Translations under genes and position numbers: made by a program
Assembly: GCF_900105155.1 (NCBI RefSeq)
Contig: NZ_LT629762.1
Coordinates: 3,449,001-3,513,000, forward strand
Direction of reading: 5' to 3'
Origin: Pseudomonas prosekii
GTDB taxonomy: Bacteria; Pseudomonadota; Gammaproteobacteria; Pseudomonadales; Pseudomonadaceae
Length of the DNA stretch: 64,000 nucleotides
Notes under the pieces: generated by a model
The model's input: the letters and a program-made list of their open reading frames with translations, nothing else
The model's database searches: none
What the model was told of the DNA's origin: nothing
Part shown: one piece after another, positions 1 through 9,693 of the stretch
How the letters are laid out: each line of letters starts with the position of its first letter
Numbering within the stretch: the first letter of the stretch is position 1

Positions 1-788
<788 letters not shown>

Positions 789-970
789 CCATGTAAAGTC
801 ATGTAAGCAATCTCTTACATGACGTGCTGCTGTTCTCCCATTGGCGCCGATTGGATCCACAGTTAATCTACTTCACATGGACGTCGCGCAGGAAGCGCAA
901 AGCAACAACAGGGACACGTAGGATTCTGCCAGGACGGCGGAGTGAAATGGATGTCAGGGAAACAGTCTGC

Positions 971-999
971 AAAGCCCCGCTTCGGCGGGGTTTTCTTTT
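971..999 (+). terminator. intrinsic terminator downstream of acyl-CoA dehydrogenase gene
   Basis: A GC-rich hairpin (GCCCCGC, loop TTC, GGCGGGG) is followed by TTTTCTTTT. It lies between the convergent acyl-CoA dehydrogenase and LysR genes. The T-tract is on the plus strand. Confidence 0.8.
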
Positions 1000-1027
1000 G
1001 CCTGCAGAAAAGTGCCCGGCCCAGCCA

Positions 1028-1948
1028 TCAGGCCGGTTTCGCCGGGCCGACTAAGCGATCTTCCGGTCCGTTCAGCACTTCCTCCAGCAACGTCTGCAAT
1101 AGCGCCAACGAGGCCTGCTGCCGTTGCACATCTCGACAGACCAATCCGACGTTCAGCGGCACGCGCGGTTCGGTAATCGGTTTCCACAGCAGTTCATGGT
1201 TGCCCAAAGCTTTTTGCGAGCGCCCCGGCAGCACCGTCGCCAGCCGGGTATGCGGCAAGCTGTCGAGAATGCCCGCCATGTTGTTCAATTCAGCTTGCAC
1301 CTGCGGCCGCCGGCCGAGGTTGGCCAGTTGCGTTTGCCAGATCTGCCGCAGCTGAAATTCCTCGCCCAGCAGCAACATCGGCAGCTCGGCCGCCTGACTC
1401 ATCGAGACTTTCTTGAATTCCCGCAACGGATGCTCCGCCGGGATGACAAGCGTCAGTTCATCTTCGTACAGCAGCACGCCATGCAGCCCCGGCTGACGTG
1501 GCGGCAGGTAGCTGATGCCGATGTCCAGCGAACCGTTGAGCAGGCGCCGCTCGATCTCCAGACCCGTCAATTCGTAGATCTGCACGACAAGATGCGGCTG
1601 CGCCTTGCGCACCCGTTCGAGCATTTGCGGCACCAGACTGGTGTGCACCGTTTGCAGCACGCCAATCGCCAGTGTGCGCAACGCCTGGCCCTTGAAATTG
1701 CCCAGCGCTTCGCGCGCCCGCTGCATCCCATCCAGCAGCGGCAGCGCGTGGTTGTACAGCGTGTGCGCGGCCAACGTCGGCAACAACCGTTTGCTGCTGC
1801 GCTCGAACAGGCTGACATCGAGGTTTTGTTCGAGATGGCGGATTTGCTGCGACAGCGCCGGTTGCGAGATCGACAGTCGCTCGGCAGCCCGGCCGACATG
1901 GCCCTCTTCGTAGACCGCGACGAAATAACGCAGTTGCTTGAAATCCAT
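1028..1948 (-). CDS. LysR-family transcriptional regulator
   Basis: A 306-residue LysR regulator starting at the ATG of MDFKQLRYFVAVYEEGHVG; a GTG three codons earlier is also open. The N-terminal winged HTH (residues about 3-62) carries the family pattern AAERLSISQPALSQQIRHLE. The effector domain (about 90-300) resembles the CynR/CbbR-type substrate-binding fold. It is divergent from the class III aminotransferase gene, the arrangement expected if it controls that gene; the 181-base gap is the likely operator region. From memory, the pqq locus of P. fluorescens B16 has a regulator called PqqH at the matching place. No effector can be named from sequence. Confidence 0.9.
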   Translation of the reverse strand: MDFKQLRYFVAVYEEGHVGRAAERLSISQPALSQQIRHLEQNLDVSLFERSSKRLLPTLAAHTLYNHALPLLDGMQRAREALGNFKGQALRTLAIGVLQTVHTSLVPQMLERVRKAQPHLVVQIYELTGLEIERRLLNGSLDIGISYLPPRQPGLHGVLLYEDELTLVIPAEHPLREFKKVSMSQAAELPMLLLGEEFQLRQIWQTQLANLGRRPQVQAELNNMAGILDSLPHTRLATVLPGRSQKALGNHELLWKPITEPRVPLNVGLVCRDVQRQQASLALLQTLLEEVLNGPEDRLVGPAKPA

Positions 1949-2129
1949 AAGTAACACTTATCGAAAATGCTGTGAAATCGAAATGGCTCACGGCCGTGCC
2001 GGCGCCTAGTCTAACCGCATTCACAAGGCTTACAGGGCCGGAAAGCGCGATGAATAGCGTTTGCAGCGATGGTGTTTACATAGGTTTTTACACAGACACG
2101 GCAAAACACCTCAACGGAGGTTTTTTGCG

Positions 2130-3422
2130 ATGAATCTGTTCAATTTGCGCCGCAATACAGCCAGCCCGCGCAGCCTCGACGACTTGGCGATGGACGCGTC
2201 CAAACCGACTTGCAACGACAACCTTTCCAGCGAGTGCCTGATGCCCAGCGTCGAGCGGCCGAAGCAGATATTCGTGCGAGGGCAGGGTTCGTGGCTGTGG
2301 GACAGCGACGACCGCGCGTATCTGGATTTCACCCAGGGCGGCGGTGCCAACAGCTTGGGCCATAGCGCTTCGGTGTTGGTCAGGGCCATTGCCGATCAGG
2401 CTCAGGCGCTGATTAATCCAGGTTTCGGCCTACATAACCGCGGCATGCTCAACCTCGCCGAGCGTCTCTGCCGCAGTACCGGCAGCGATCAGGCGTACCT
2501 GCTCAACAGCGGCAGCGAGGCCTGTGAAACGGCGATCAAGCTGGCGCGCAAGTGGGGCCAGCGCTATCGCGGTGGTGCTTCGCGGATCATCGTTGCCAGA
2601 AATGGCTGCCACGGGCGTAGTCTCGCGACGATCTCGGCGTCGGACAGTTCCAGCCTGACCAACCTCTTTGAACCGCGACTGCCGGGGTTCAGCCACGTGC
2701 CGTTCAACGACCTGCCGGCGATGCACGCGGCGGTAGACGCGCAAACCGTGGCGATCATGCTCGAGCCAATCCAGAGTGATGCCGGCGTGATTCCCGCCGA
2801 CCCGCATTACCTCAAAGGCGTCGAGCGCCTCTGTCGCGAGCTCGGAATTCTGCTGATCCTTGATGAAGTGCAAACCGGTATCGGCCGCTGCGGCAGCTTG
2901 CTCGCGGAACACTCCTGCGACGTACGCGCCGACATCGTTGTGCTCGGCAAAGGGCTGGGCGGCGACGTACCGCTGGCGGCACTCCTGGCGCGCGGCAAAG
3001 CGTGCTGTTTCGACCTCGGCGAAATGACCGGCACCCACCACGGCAATGCGCTGATGACCGCTGCCGGCCTGGCAGTGCTCGAAACCGTGGACGACAAAGG
3101 CTTCCTCCAGCACGTCGAGGAAGCCGGCCAGCACCTGAGTGAAGGTCTGCGGCGTTTATCCCATCGCTATGCTCACGGCGAACTGCGTGGACAAGGTCTG
3201 CTCTGGGGACTGACCTTGTCAGAAGATTCAGCGGACGCCGTAGTCAAAGCGGCGCTCTACGAAGGTTTGCTGCTTAACGCCGCGCAACCCGACTGCCTGC
3301 GCTTCACCCCGGCGCTCACCGTCAGCAAAGCCAACATCGACGAAATGCTCCTGCGCCTGGCCCGCGCCTTCTCCCGCGTGCGCACCGCGCAACTGCAATG
3401 CCGCAAAGGGATTGCCGTCTGA
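2130..3422 (+). CDS. class III PLP-dependent aminotransferase (acetylornithine/GABA-type)
   Basis: A 430-residue fold-type I aminotransferase. The start MNLFNLRRN is chosen because CGGAGG lies about 10 bases upstream; the frame is open 23 codons further up without a comparable site. Visible family motifs are NSGSEACETAIKLARKW (cofactor phosphate region), LLILDEVQTGIGRCG (the PLP-ring aspartate) and VLGKGLGGDVPLAALL with the Schiff-base lysine. The closest families are acetylornithine, GABA and aspartate-aminotransferase-family proteins; the amino donor is not predictable. It sits between a divergent LysR gene and an intrinsic terminator, so it is probably monocistronic. B16 literature calls a gene at this place pqqI (from memory); an essential role in PQQ synthesis is not implied. 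Confidence 0.88.
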   Translation: MNLFNLRRNTASPRSLDDLAMDASKPTCNDNLSSECLMPSVERPKQIFVRGQGSWLWDSDDRAYLDFTQGGGANSLGHSASVLVRAIADQAQALINPGFGLHNRGMLNLAERLCRSTGSDQAYLLNSGSEACETAIKLARKWGQRYRGGASRIIVARNGCHGRSLATISASDSSSLTNLFEPRLPGFSHVPFNDLPAMHAAVDAQTVAIMLEPIQSDAGVIPADPHYLKGVERLCRELGILLILDEVQTGIGRCGSLLAEHSCDVRADIVVLGKGLGGDVPLAALLARGKACCFDLGEMTGTHHGNALMTAAGLAVLETVDDKGFLQHVEEAGQHLSEGLRRLSHRYAHGELRGQGLLWGLTLSEDSADAVVKAALYEGLLLNAAQPDCLRFTPALTVSKANIDEMLLRLARAFSRVRTAQLQCRKGIAV

Positions 3423-3472
3423 TCAGAACCGCCCTACACGAATTTCCGAACCGTCTCGCGGTAATAACGCAT

Positions 3473-3511
3473 CGCCCCATGCCTGATTCTTTTGGCGTGG
3501 GGCGTTTTTTT
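3473..3511 (+). terminator. intrinsic terminator of the aminotransferase gene
   Basis: CGCCCCAtGCC pairs with GGCgTGGGGCG across a short AT-rich loop and is followed by seven T. It begins about 50 bases after the aminotransferase stop codon. Confidence 0.85.
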
Positions 3512-3589
3512 GTCTCTGCGTTTTGCCAAATGCGATTGGCGCTTGAGTCGTGATTGGATCGATGGCCTTTTAGCGAGCTTCGGCAGGGA

Positions 3590-3724
3590 ATGCCGATGCC
3601 CAATATCACTCCGAGACAGTTAGTCGATTTGCGCGAGTTAGCCAAGGCATACGGAGGGCTGACTGAGATGGAAATCCAGCGCTTGCTGGATATGCAGGAA
3701 TTTGTGGAGATATCTCATGAGTAA
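3590..3724 (+). pseudogene. remnant of RelE/HigB-like toxin (C-terminal 44 residues only)
   Basis: A 44-codon frame directly upstream of the HTH antitoxin gene, overlapping it by 8 bases. The product reads ...NITPRQLVDLRELAKAY, then LTEMEIQRLLDM, ending EISHE. This looks like the conserved C-terminal helices of PF06296-type toxins (about 105-125 residues, once called 'cytosolic protein'), where an 'NI..ELxxLKxLA' helix and an acidic 'xEVxHE' end are usual. Upstream of the first Met the frame reaches a stop within 13 codons and I see no toxin core. An N-terminal truncation is therefore inferred from family memory. It may still be translated and coupled to the antitoxin. Confidence 0.55.
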
Positions 3725-4037
3725 AAAATTCAATAGCGAATTGTCAGAATCAATTCACGAATCAGCCAGCGCCTTGTTCGTCATCGGTGCAATCAGCAAA
3801 GCAACCATGCGCGAATTCGACGACTCGTGCCTGGCAAAGGTGCCGGACGCGATACCGGCGGAGCAAATCAAGGCGCTGCGCGAGAGCAACAACGTCAGCC
3901 AACCGGTATTCGCGCGATATTTGAACACGAGCGCCTCGACAGTCAAGCAATGGGAGGCGGGGGCTAAACACCCTAGTGGCATGGCGCTGAAGTTGCTGAG
4001 CATCGTTCAAAAATACGGTCTTGAGATTCTGGCCTGA
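3717..4037 (+). CDS. HTH (XRE/NadS-like) antitoxin, apparently orphaned
   Basis: A 106-residue protein starting MSKKFNSELSESIHES. The C-terminal half is a lambda-repressor-type HTH (ALRESNNVSQPVFARYLN, then STVKQWEAGAKHPSG), typical of antitoxins that follow PF06296/RelE toxins and repress their own promoter. It overlaps the toxin remnant by 8 bases, as in intact pairs, but the toxin lacks its N-terminal part, so this is probably an orphan regulator. The B16 pqq locus lists a 'cytosolic protein' (PqqJ) and a 'DNA-binding protein' (PqqK) in this place, from memory; this may be the same pair in decayed form. Confidence 0.8.
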   Translation: MSKKFNSELSESIHESASALFVIGAISKATMREFDDSCLAKVPDAIPAEQIKALRESNNVSQPVFARYLNTSASTVKQWEAGAKHPSGMALKLLSIVQKYGLEILA

Positions 4038-4119
4038 AAAAAGCACTGAACCCTGACGAACGGCGCAGGTCGATTGGGTGTGTGGCTCACACGAGCCAAC
4101 TTAATTCAGGAGCTGCCCC

Positions 4120-4278
4120 ATGGACTTTATTCGAATCATCATCGCCATTCTGTTGCCGCCCCTGGGTGTGTTTCTGCAAGTCGGTTTCGCGGGTGCGTTC
4201 TGGCTGAACATTCTGCTGACGTTGTGCGGTTATATTCCTGGGATCGTGCACGCGGTTTACATCATCGCCAAGCGTTGA
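4120..4278 (+). CDS. Pmp3/YqaE family small membrane protein
   Basis: A 52-residue hydrophobic peptide, MDFIRIIIAILLPPLGVF onward, ending YIIAKR. It has the family's two membrane segments, the LLPPLGV motif in the first and a GYIPGIVHA motif in the second. Pmp3 proteins are plasma-membrane proteolipids linked with membrane potential and salt or stress responses; the molecular role in bacteria is unclear. TTCAGGAGCTGCCCC upstream supplies a good ribosome binding site. It is a stand-alone gene 82 bases behind the orphan antitoxin. Confidence 0.9.
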   Translation: MDFIRIIIAILLPPLGVFLQVGFAGAFWLNILLTLCGYIPGIVHAVYIIAKR

Positions 4279-4301
4279 GTCCTGTGGCATGAAGTAGATT
4301 G

Positions 4302-4371
4302 CTTTCGCGGGCAAGCCTCGCTCCTACAAGGCTTTGCGCCATCCCTGTAGGAGCGAGGCTTGCCCGCGAAT
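4302..4371 (+). repeat. REP doublet (GCGGGCAAGCCTCGCTCC family)
   Basis: Two inverted copies of the REP core, TCGCGGGCAAGCCTCGCTCC and its complement, are separated by about 20 bases and form a long hairpin. It lies between the convergent Pmp3 and S9-peptidase genes. Confidence 0.9.
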
Positions 4372-4385
4372 GGCGCGAGTCGCTC

Positions 4386-6212
4386 TCAATCGGTTGATTC
4401 AATCACCCGCCTATAAAACAACCATTCCTGTTCCAGCGCATGTGCCTGGTTCCCGGCCTTGCGGAAGCCATGTCGCTCGTCCGCGTAATAATGCGCCGCC
4501 ACCAGAATGCCGTTGTCCTCCAGCGCCGTGACCATGTCGCGGGTCTGCTGCGGAACCACCACCGCGTCCAGTTCTCCCTGAAAGAAAATCACCGGCACAC
4601 TGATGTTTTTCGCGTGCAATAGCGGTGTGCGCGCGGCGTAGCGTTCGGCGTCTAGCTGCGGATCGCCGATCAGCCAGTCGAGATAATCGCCTTCGAACTT
4701 GTGCGTCGCCCTCGCCAGCGCGACCGGATCGCTGACGCCATAAAGGCTGGCGCCAGCGCGGAAAACCTGGTGGAACGCCAGAGCGCACAGCGTCGTGTAA
4801 CCGCCGGCACTGCCGCCGCGGATGAAGGCTTTTTCGCCGTCGATCATTCCGCGTTCAGCGAGATAGGTCACCACCGCGCAAGCATCCTCGACATCGACAT
4901 CGCCCCAACTCAAGTGCAGCGCCTGGCGGTATTCGCGGCCATAACCGCTGCTGCCGCGATAGTTGAGGTCGGCCACGGCAAAGCCGCGTTGTGCCCAATA
5001 TTGAATGCGCGGGTCGAGCATCGGGTAGCAGGCTGACGTCGGGCCGCCGTGGATAAACACCACCAGCGGCGGTTTCGCTTCGGCAGTCATGGCCGGGTAG
5101 AAGAAGCCATGCGCCTCGCCCGAACCGCTTGGGTAACGCAGGGTTTGTGGACGGCTGACCTGTTCGGCAGGCAGCGGGGCGATACCGCCGGCCAAGGTTT
5201 TGACCGCGCCGGTGCTGCGGTCAATCGCGATCACTGCGGCAGAACTGATCGGCGAGGCGGCGATGCAGTAAATGCACTGTGCATCCATCGCGAGACTGCG
5301 AAAACGCGTGTAATCCCCGGTGAAATCTTCAGTGACATCACCGCGAATCTCCAATCGGCCAAAGCCGCCCTCGGTCCAGCTCGCCAGATAATTCTCGCCA
5401 CCGAGCGGCAACCAAGTGCTGCCGCCCAATTGCCACGGCGCCGGTCCGTGATCGGCAGCGGCGCTCGCCAACGCGCTCAAGCCATCAGCCGACTCCGCCC
5501 ATGGCTGCCAAAACCCGTTGCGATCGGTCAGGCAATACAAACGACCGCCCTGATCAAAACGCGGCTGCTGCAACGACTCTTCGCCAGCATCGCCCGCCAC
5601 ACAGCGCGGCGCGCCGAAACTGGCCTGATCCTCACGCTCGGCAACCATCAGACGCGTTGCGGTCCACGGTTGGTCGGGCCGGCTCCACTCGATCCACGCC
5701 AGGCGCCGGGCGTCCGGGCTCAGCGTCGGTGCCGCATAGAAATCCGCACCTTCGGCCAGCAGATGACGCGTGCCATCCGCGAGGTCGATGGCGACCAACC
5801 GATGCTGATCGTGGTTTTCTTCAACCGCCAACACTTGGCCATCAGCGAATTGCAGATCGCCATATCGGCACTCATTCGAGGTCAGCGCCTGCGGGGTTTC
5901 GCTGTTCAGCGACTGGCGATACAGCTGCTGGTCGGCCTCGTTGACGAAAACTACCCCGTCATCAGTCAGACAAAACGCGCCGCCGCCATATTCGTACACG
6001 CGGCTGCGCACGCTGAAACCTGGCGGCGTCATGCAGTGGGCTTGCCCGTCGCGCCAGTGCCAGATCCGGCAAGTGCCGTCCTCGGGACGGTATTCGTTCC
6101 AGAACAAGCCATGGCGACCGAGTTGCACTTCAGCAAAATCGATGCCGGCAGCGACAGCCTTGAGCGCGCTGAAAGGCTCAGCCTTTAGCGATGAGTCGTG
6201 AGTTTCGTTCAT
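4386..6212 (-). CDS. S9 family prolyl oligopeptidase-like peptidase, last gene of the pqq cluster
   Basis: A 608-residue cytosolic serine peptidase, start [14 protein letters not shown] inside the 3' end of pqqE (35-base overlap). The N-terminal part (about 1-360) has the beta-propeller character of S9 enzymes. The C-terminal alpha/beta hydrolase carries the triad: Ser in [13 protein letters not shown], Asp in [13 protein letters not shown] and His in DERHGFRKA, plus the oxyanion-side [13 protein letters not shown]. Its place at the end of pqqABCDE suggests a role in handling PqqA-derived peptide, with PqqF making the first cuts. It is called pqqM in P. fluorescens B16 and pqqH in P. aeruginosa, from memory; the naming conflict is why no symbol is given. 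Confidence 0.9.
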   Translation of the reverse strand: MNETHDSSLKAEPFSALKAVAAGIDFAEVQLGRHGLFWNEYRPEDGTCRIWHWRDGQAHCMTPPGFSVRSRVYEYGGGAFCLTDDGVVFVNEADQQLYRQSLNSETPQALTSNECRYGDLQFADGQVLAVEENHDQHRLVAIDLADGTRHLLAEGADFYAAPTLSPDARRLAWIEWSRPDQPWTATRLMVAEREDQASFGAPRCVAGDAGEESLQQPRFDQGGRLYCLTDRNGFWQPWAESADGLSALASAAADHGPAPWQLGGSTWLPLGGENYLASWTEGGFGRLEIRGDVTEDFTGDYTRFRSLAMDAQCIYCIAASPISSAAVIAIDRSTGAVKTLAGGIAPLPAEQVSRPQTLRYPSGSGEAHGFFYPAMTAEAKPPLVVFIHGGPTSACYPMLDPRIQYWAQRGFAVADLNYRGSSGYGREYRQALHLSWGDVDVEDACAVVTYLAERGMIDGEKAFIRGGSAGGYTTLCALAFHQVFRAGASLYGVSDPVALARATHKFEGDYLDWLIGDPQLDAERYAARTPLLHAKNISVPVIFFQGELDAVVVPQQTRDMVTALEDNGILVAAHYYADERHGFRKAGNQAHALEQEWLFYRRVIESTD

Positions 6213-7353
6213 TGCGAAAGGCCAGTTGTTCAATGGTTTGAGTCGCGTGCTCGGCTTCTTCGCGGGCCTTGAGAATCACGCCGTGATGTTCCGATTTGCT
6301 GCACACCGGGTCGGCATTGCTTGCATCGCCCGTGAGCATGAACGCCTGGCAGCGACAGCCACCGAAGTCCTTTTCTTTCTCGTCGCAGGAGCGGCACGGC
6401 TCGGGCATCCAGTCGTAACCGCGAAAGCGGTTGAAGCCGAACGAGTCGTACCAGATGTGTTGCATGGTGTGATCGCGCACGTTGGGAAATTGCACCGGCA
6501 TCTGTCGGGCACCGTGACAGGGCAGCGCGGTGCCGTCCGGCGTGACGGTGAGAAAAATACTGCCCCAGCCATTCATGCAGGCTTTCGGGCGTTCTTCGTA
6601 GTAATCCGGCGTGACAAAAATCAGTTTGCACGGATGCCCTTCTGCTTCCAGTTTGGCGCGGTATTCGTTGGTGATGCGTTCGGCGCGGACCAGTTGTTCC
6701 TTGGTCGGCAACAAACCGACACGATTGAGCTGCGCCCAACCGTAGAACTGGCAAGTCGCGAGCTCGACGAAGTCGGCTTCCAGCGCAATGCACAGCTCGA
6801 TGATCCGGTCGATCTTGTCGATATTGTGTCGATGAGTGACGAAGTTCAGCACCATCGGATAACCGTGCGCCTTCACCGCGCGGGCCATTTCGAGTTTCTG
6901 CGCGAAGGCTTTTTTCGAGCCGGCCAGGAGGTTGTTCACCTGCTCGTCGCTGGCCTGAAAACTGATCTGGATATGGTCCAGGCCGGCCTTCTTGAAGTCG
7001 CTGATTTTCTGCTCGGTGAGGCCAATGCCCGAGGTGATCAAGTTGGTGTAGAAACCCAACTTGCGCGCCTCGGCGATCAGTTCGGCCAAGTCCTGGCGCA
7101 CCAGCGGTTCGCCGCCGGAGAAACCCAGTTGCGCCGCGCCCATTTCCCGCGCTTCGCGAAACACCTTGATCCACTGTTCGGTGCTCAGCTCTTTGCCCTG
7201 CTCGGCGAAATCCAGCGGATTGGAGCAGTACGGGCATTGCAGCGGGCAGCGATACGTCAGCTCGGCCAGCAGCCACAGTGGCAGGCCGATTTCCGGTTTG
7301 GGCGGTAACTTGTCCGACACGGTGTCAGGCAAGTTCGATCCAGTGCTCAGCAC
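6178..7353 (-). CDS. pqqE: PQQ biosynthesis radical SAM protein PqqE
   Basis: Radical SAM enzyme that, with PqqD as peptide chaperone, forms the C-C bond between the Glu and Tyr side chains of PqqA. The SAM-cluster motif [10 protein letters not shown] (CxxxCxxC) is near the N-terminus. The SPASM auxiliary-cluster cysteines are in [16 protein letters not shown] and [17 protein letters not shown] chose the GTG at 7353 because GGAGGT lies 5 bases upstream; it overlaps pqqD by 29 bases and gives 391 residues. A GTG at 7320 (380 residues, 4 bases after the pqqD stop) has no such site but is possible. The cell acts on PqqA in the cytoplasm. Confidence 0.95.
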   Translation of the reverse strand: MLSTGSNLPDTVSDKLPPKPEIGLPLWLLAELTYRCPLQCPYCSNPLDFAEQGKELSTEQWIKVFREAREMGAAQLGFSGGEPLVRQDLAELIAEARKLGFYTNLITSGIGLTEQKISDFKKAGLDHIQISFQASDEQVNNLLAGSKKAFAQKLEMARAVKAHGYPMVLNFVTHRHNIDKIDRIIELCIALEADFVELATCQFYGWAQLNRVGLLPTKEQLVRAERITNEYRAKLEAEGHPCKLIFVTPDYYEERPKACMNGWGSIFLTVTPDGTALPCHGARQMPVQFPNVRDHTMQHIWYDSFGFNRFRGYDWMPEPCRSCDEKEKDFGGCRCQAFMLTGDASNADPVCSKSEHHGVILKAREEAEHATQTIEQLAFRNERNSRLIAKG

Positions 7354-7600
7354 GGGCGACCTCCATGAATTGCTCGATGTCTTCACCGAGCTCGGGCACA
7401 CCGGGGAATTTAGCCTCCAGTTCGACGATGATCGCCGCGACATCACGTTCGCCGTCGATCAAGCCGCCGATCAACGCGGCGCTTTCATTGAGTTTGATCA
7501 TGCCTTCCGGGTACAGCAGCACGTGGCCCTTCTGCGCCGGTTCGTATTGGTAGCGGTAACCCTGACGCCAGGTGGGGACTCTGCTGCGATCGAAACTCAT
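7325..7600 (-). CDS. pqqD: PQQ biosynthesis peptide chaperone PqqD
   Basis: A 91-residue winged-helix RiPP recognition element. PqqD proteins bind the PqqA peptide and present it to PqqE. Visible landmarks are [13 protein letters not shown], then [14 protein letters not shown] and a C-terminal helix with [14 protein letters not shown], all conserved in the family. It overlaps pqqC by 4 bases (ATGA) and pqqE by 29 bases, so translation of the three is probably coupled. Confidence 0.96.
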   Translation of the reverse strand: MSFDRSRVPTWRQGYRYQYEPAQKGHVLLYPEGMIKLNESAALIGGLIDGERDVAAIIVELEAKFPGVPELGEDIEQFMEVARAEHWIELA

Positions 7601-8349
7601 AAGATGATTCCTTTATGCCAGACCCGTTGCTCGGTCACGCTGTGATACGGCGGGCGATTGAGCTCATACGCCATGGTCATGGCATCGAGCATGCTCCAAA
7701 GAATGTCCAGTTTGAACTGGAGAATTTCCAGCATGCGCTCCTGGCCGGCCCGGGTGGTGTAGTGCTGCAAAGTGATCGCCAGACCGTGCTCGACATCGCG
7801 CCGCGCCTGACCCAGGCGAGTGCGGAAATATTCGTAGCCGGTCGGGTCGATCCACGGGTAATGCTGCGGCCAGCTGTCGAGGCGCGATTGGTGGATCTGC
7901 GGCGCGAACAGTTCGGTCAACGAGCTGCTGGCGGCTTCCTGCCAACTGGCCCGACGGGCGAAATTGACGTAGGCATCGACAGCGAAACGCACGCCGGGCA
8001 GCACCAGTTCCTGCGAGCGCAACTGGTCCGGATCTAGGCCAACCGCCTGGCCGAGGCGCAGCCACGCTTCGATGCCGCCGTCTTCACCGGGCGCGCCGTC
8101 ATGGTCGAGCAGGCGCTGAATCCACTCGCGGCGGATCTCGCGGTCCGGGCAATTGGCGAGGATCGCCGCGTCCTTCAGGGGGATGTTCACCTGATAGTAG
8201 AAGCGGTTCGCCACCCAGCCCTGAATTTGTTCACGCGTCGCCCGACCTTCATACATCGCCACGTGATACGGGTGATAGATGTGGTAATAGGCGCCCTTGG
8301 CGCGCAGGGCGGCTTCGAACTCGGTGGGGGACATTGCGGTGTCAGTCAT
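7597..8349 (-). CDS. pqqC: pyrroloquinoline-quinone synthase PqqC
   Basis: A 250-residue all-helical oxidase of the TenA-like superfamily. It catalyses the last ring closure and eight-electron oxidation giving PQQ without metal or cofactor. The conserved N-terminal [15 protein letters not shown] and the later [16 protein letters not shown] and DVEHGL segments carry active-site His, Tyr and Arg residues known in the family. GGAGAA seven bases upstream supports the ATG. A REP doublet lies between this gene and pqqB, so message level or stability may differ across the gap. Confidence 0.97.
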   Translation of the reverse strand: MTDTAMSPTEFEAALRAKGAYYHIYHPYHVAMYEGRATREQIQGWVANRFYYQVNIPLKDAAILANCPDREIRREWIQRLLDHDGAPGEDGGIEAWLRLGQAVGLDPDQLRSQELVLPGVRFAVDAYVNFARRASWQEAASSSLTELFAPQIHQSRLDSWPQHYPWIDPTGYEYFRTRLGQARRDVEHGLAITLQHYTTRAGQERMLEILQFKLDILWSMLDAMTMAYELNRPPYHSVTEQRVWHKGIIL

Positions 8350-8398
8350 TTCGGTTCTCCGGGTAGGACCGGTGGATTCTTTGGTGTCGGGTCGGACG

Positions 8399-8468
8399 CT
8401 TTCGCGGGCGAGCCTCGCTCCTACAGGTTCTTCGCTATGCCCTGTAGGAGCGAGGCTTGCCCGCGAAG
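8399..8468 (-). repeat. REP doublet inside the pqq operon (pqqB-pqqC gap)
   Basis: Inverted copies of the GCGGGCAAGCCTCGCTCC core with a spacer of about 20 bases fill most of the 128-base gap between pqqB and pqqC. The same element elsewhere in the window sits at gene ends; here it interrupts a biosynthetic operon. Confidence 0.9.
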
Positions 8469-8477
8469 GGCCGTCAG

Positions 8478-9389
8478 CTACAACACAATACTCATCCCGT
8501 CATACGCCACTTCAACCTCACGCCGCGCCAGTTCCGCGCGCTCCGGTGAATCTTCGTCGAGGATCGGGTTGGTGTTGTTGATGTGGATAAGCACTTTGCG
8601 CTGCTTGGGCAGTTGTTCGAGCACTTCCAGCATGCCGCCGGGGCCGTTCTGCGCCAAATGGCCCATTTCCCGACCGGTACGGGTGCCGACGCCGCGACGC
8701 TGCATTTCGTCGTCATCCCACATCGTGCCGTCCACCAGCAGGCAATCGCTGCCGGCCATGATGTCCAGCAGCGACGCGTCGACTTTGCCCAGCCCCGGCG
8801 CGTAAAACAGTTTGCCGCCGGTGCTCAGGTCTTCCACGATCAGGCCGATGTTGTCGCCCGGGTGCGGGTCGAAACGGTGCGGCGAGTAGGGCGGGGCGGC
8901 GCTGCGCAAGGGCAGCGGGGTGAAACGCAGGTTCGGGCACGCCGGGACGCTGAAGCTCTGGTCGAGCTCGATGCGGTTCCAGTTCAGCCCGCCGTTCCAA
9001 TGGGTCAGCATGGTGAACAACGGGAAACCGCTGCTCAGGTCTTCGTGGACCATGTCGGTGCACCAGACCTGATGCGGGCAACCTTCGCGCAGGCTGAGCA
9101 GACCGGTGGTGTGGTCGATCTGGCTGTCCATCAGGATGATCGCGCTGATCCCGGTATCGCGCAGCGCACGGCCCGGTTGCATCGGGGCGAAGCTCTGGAG
9201 CTGGGCGCGGATGTCCGGCGACGCATTGCACAGCACCCAATTCACGCCGTCATCGGAAATCGCGATGGACGATTGGGTACGCGCCTTGGCGTTCAGGCTG
9301 CCGTCGCGAAAACCGGCGCAGTTCACGCAGTTGCAATTCCACTGCGGGAAACCACCGCCGGCGGCGGAACCTAGAATCTGGACAAACAT
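8478..9389 (-). CDS. pqqB: PQQ biosynthesis protein PqqB (metallo-beta-lactamase fold)
   Basis: A 303-residue protein starting [19 protein letters not shown] with GGAG eight bases upstream. PqqB belongs to the metallo-beta-lactamase superfamily and is thought to hydroxylate the Tyr-derived ring of the PQQ intermediate. The N-terminal CNCVNC cysteine motif, [18 protein letters not shown] (the position of the superfamily metal motif) and the C-terminal [16 protein letters not shown] are typical. The terminator hairpin after pqqA ends roughly 20 bases before the pqqB ribosome binding site, so pqqB needs read-through or its own promoter. Confidence 0.96.
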   Translation of the reverse strand: MFVQILGSAAGGGFPQWNCNCVNCAGFRDGSLNAKARTQSSIAISDDGVNWVLCNASPDIRAQLQSFAPMQPGRALRDTGISAIILMDSQIDHTTGLLSLREGCPHQVWCTDMVHEDLSSGFPLFTMLTHWNGGLNWNRIELDQSFSVPACPNLRFTPLPLRSAAPPYSPHRFDPHPGDNIGLIVEDLSTGGKLFYAPGLGKVDASLLDIMAGSDCLLVDGTMWDDDEMQRRGVGTRTGREMGHLAQNGPGGMLEVLEQLPKQRKVLIHINNTNPILDEDSPERAELARREVEVAYDGMSIVL

Positions 9390-9410
9390 GGCCGCTCCAT
9401 CATTTGAAAA

Positions 9411-9443
9411 CCGAAAATAAAAACGCCTCGGCAAACCGAGGCG
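9411..9443 (-). terminator. intrinsic terminator/attenuator between pqqA and pqqB
   Basis: On the minus strand an 8-bp perfect stem (CGCCTCGG, loop TTTG, CCGAGGCG) is followed by TTTTTATTTT. It starts 18 bases after the pqqA stop. Such a site would give much more pqqA than pqqB-E message, fitting the need for many copies of the precursor peptide. Confidence 0.9.
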
Positions 9444-9461
9444 CTGTGACACAGGACAAAC

Positions 9462-9536
9462 TTAGCGGCTTGCGAAGTACATGGTGACTTCAAAGCCGAT
9501 ACGCAGGTCGGTGTAAGCAGGTTTGGACCAGGACAT
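9462..9536 (-). CDS. pqqA: PQQ precursor peptide PqqA
   Basis: A 24-residue [23 protein letters not shown] then FASR, on the minus strand. The conserved Glu16 and Tyr20 (E-V-T-M-Y) are the two residues that PqqE cross-links and that become PQQ. AAAGGAG lies 7 bases upstream of the ATG. The gene lies between pqqF and pqqB and is followed by an intrinsic terminator. The 157-base gap to pqqF may hold its own promoter. Confidence 0.98.
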   Translation of the reverse strand: MSWSKPAYTDLRIGFEVTMYFASR

Positions 9537-9693
9537 AAAAGTGCTCCTTTCAGGTGGATGGGACAGCTGAGACCTATACATATAGTCCACCTCCAGCCGG
9601 AGATGTTCAGATAGTTAGGCGGCTATGTTACTCAAAATTACCGAGCGCTTGCCCGTGAAAGTTTGAGAAAGCTAATTGCAGCGCCCGTAATGA

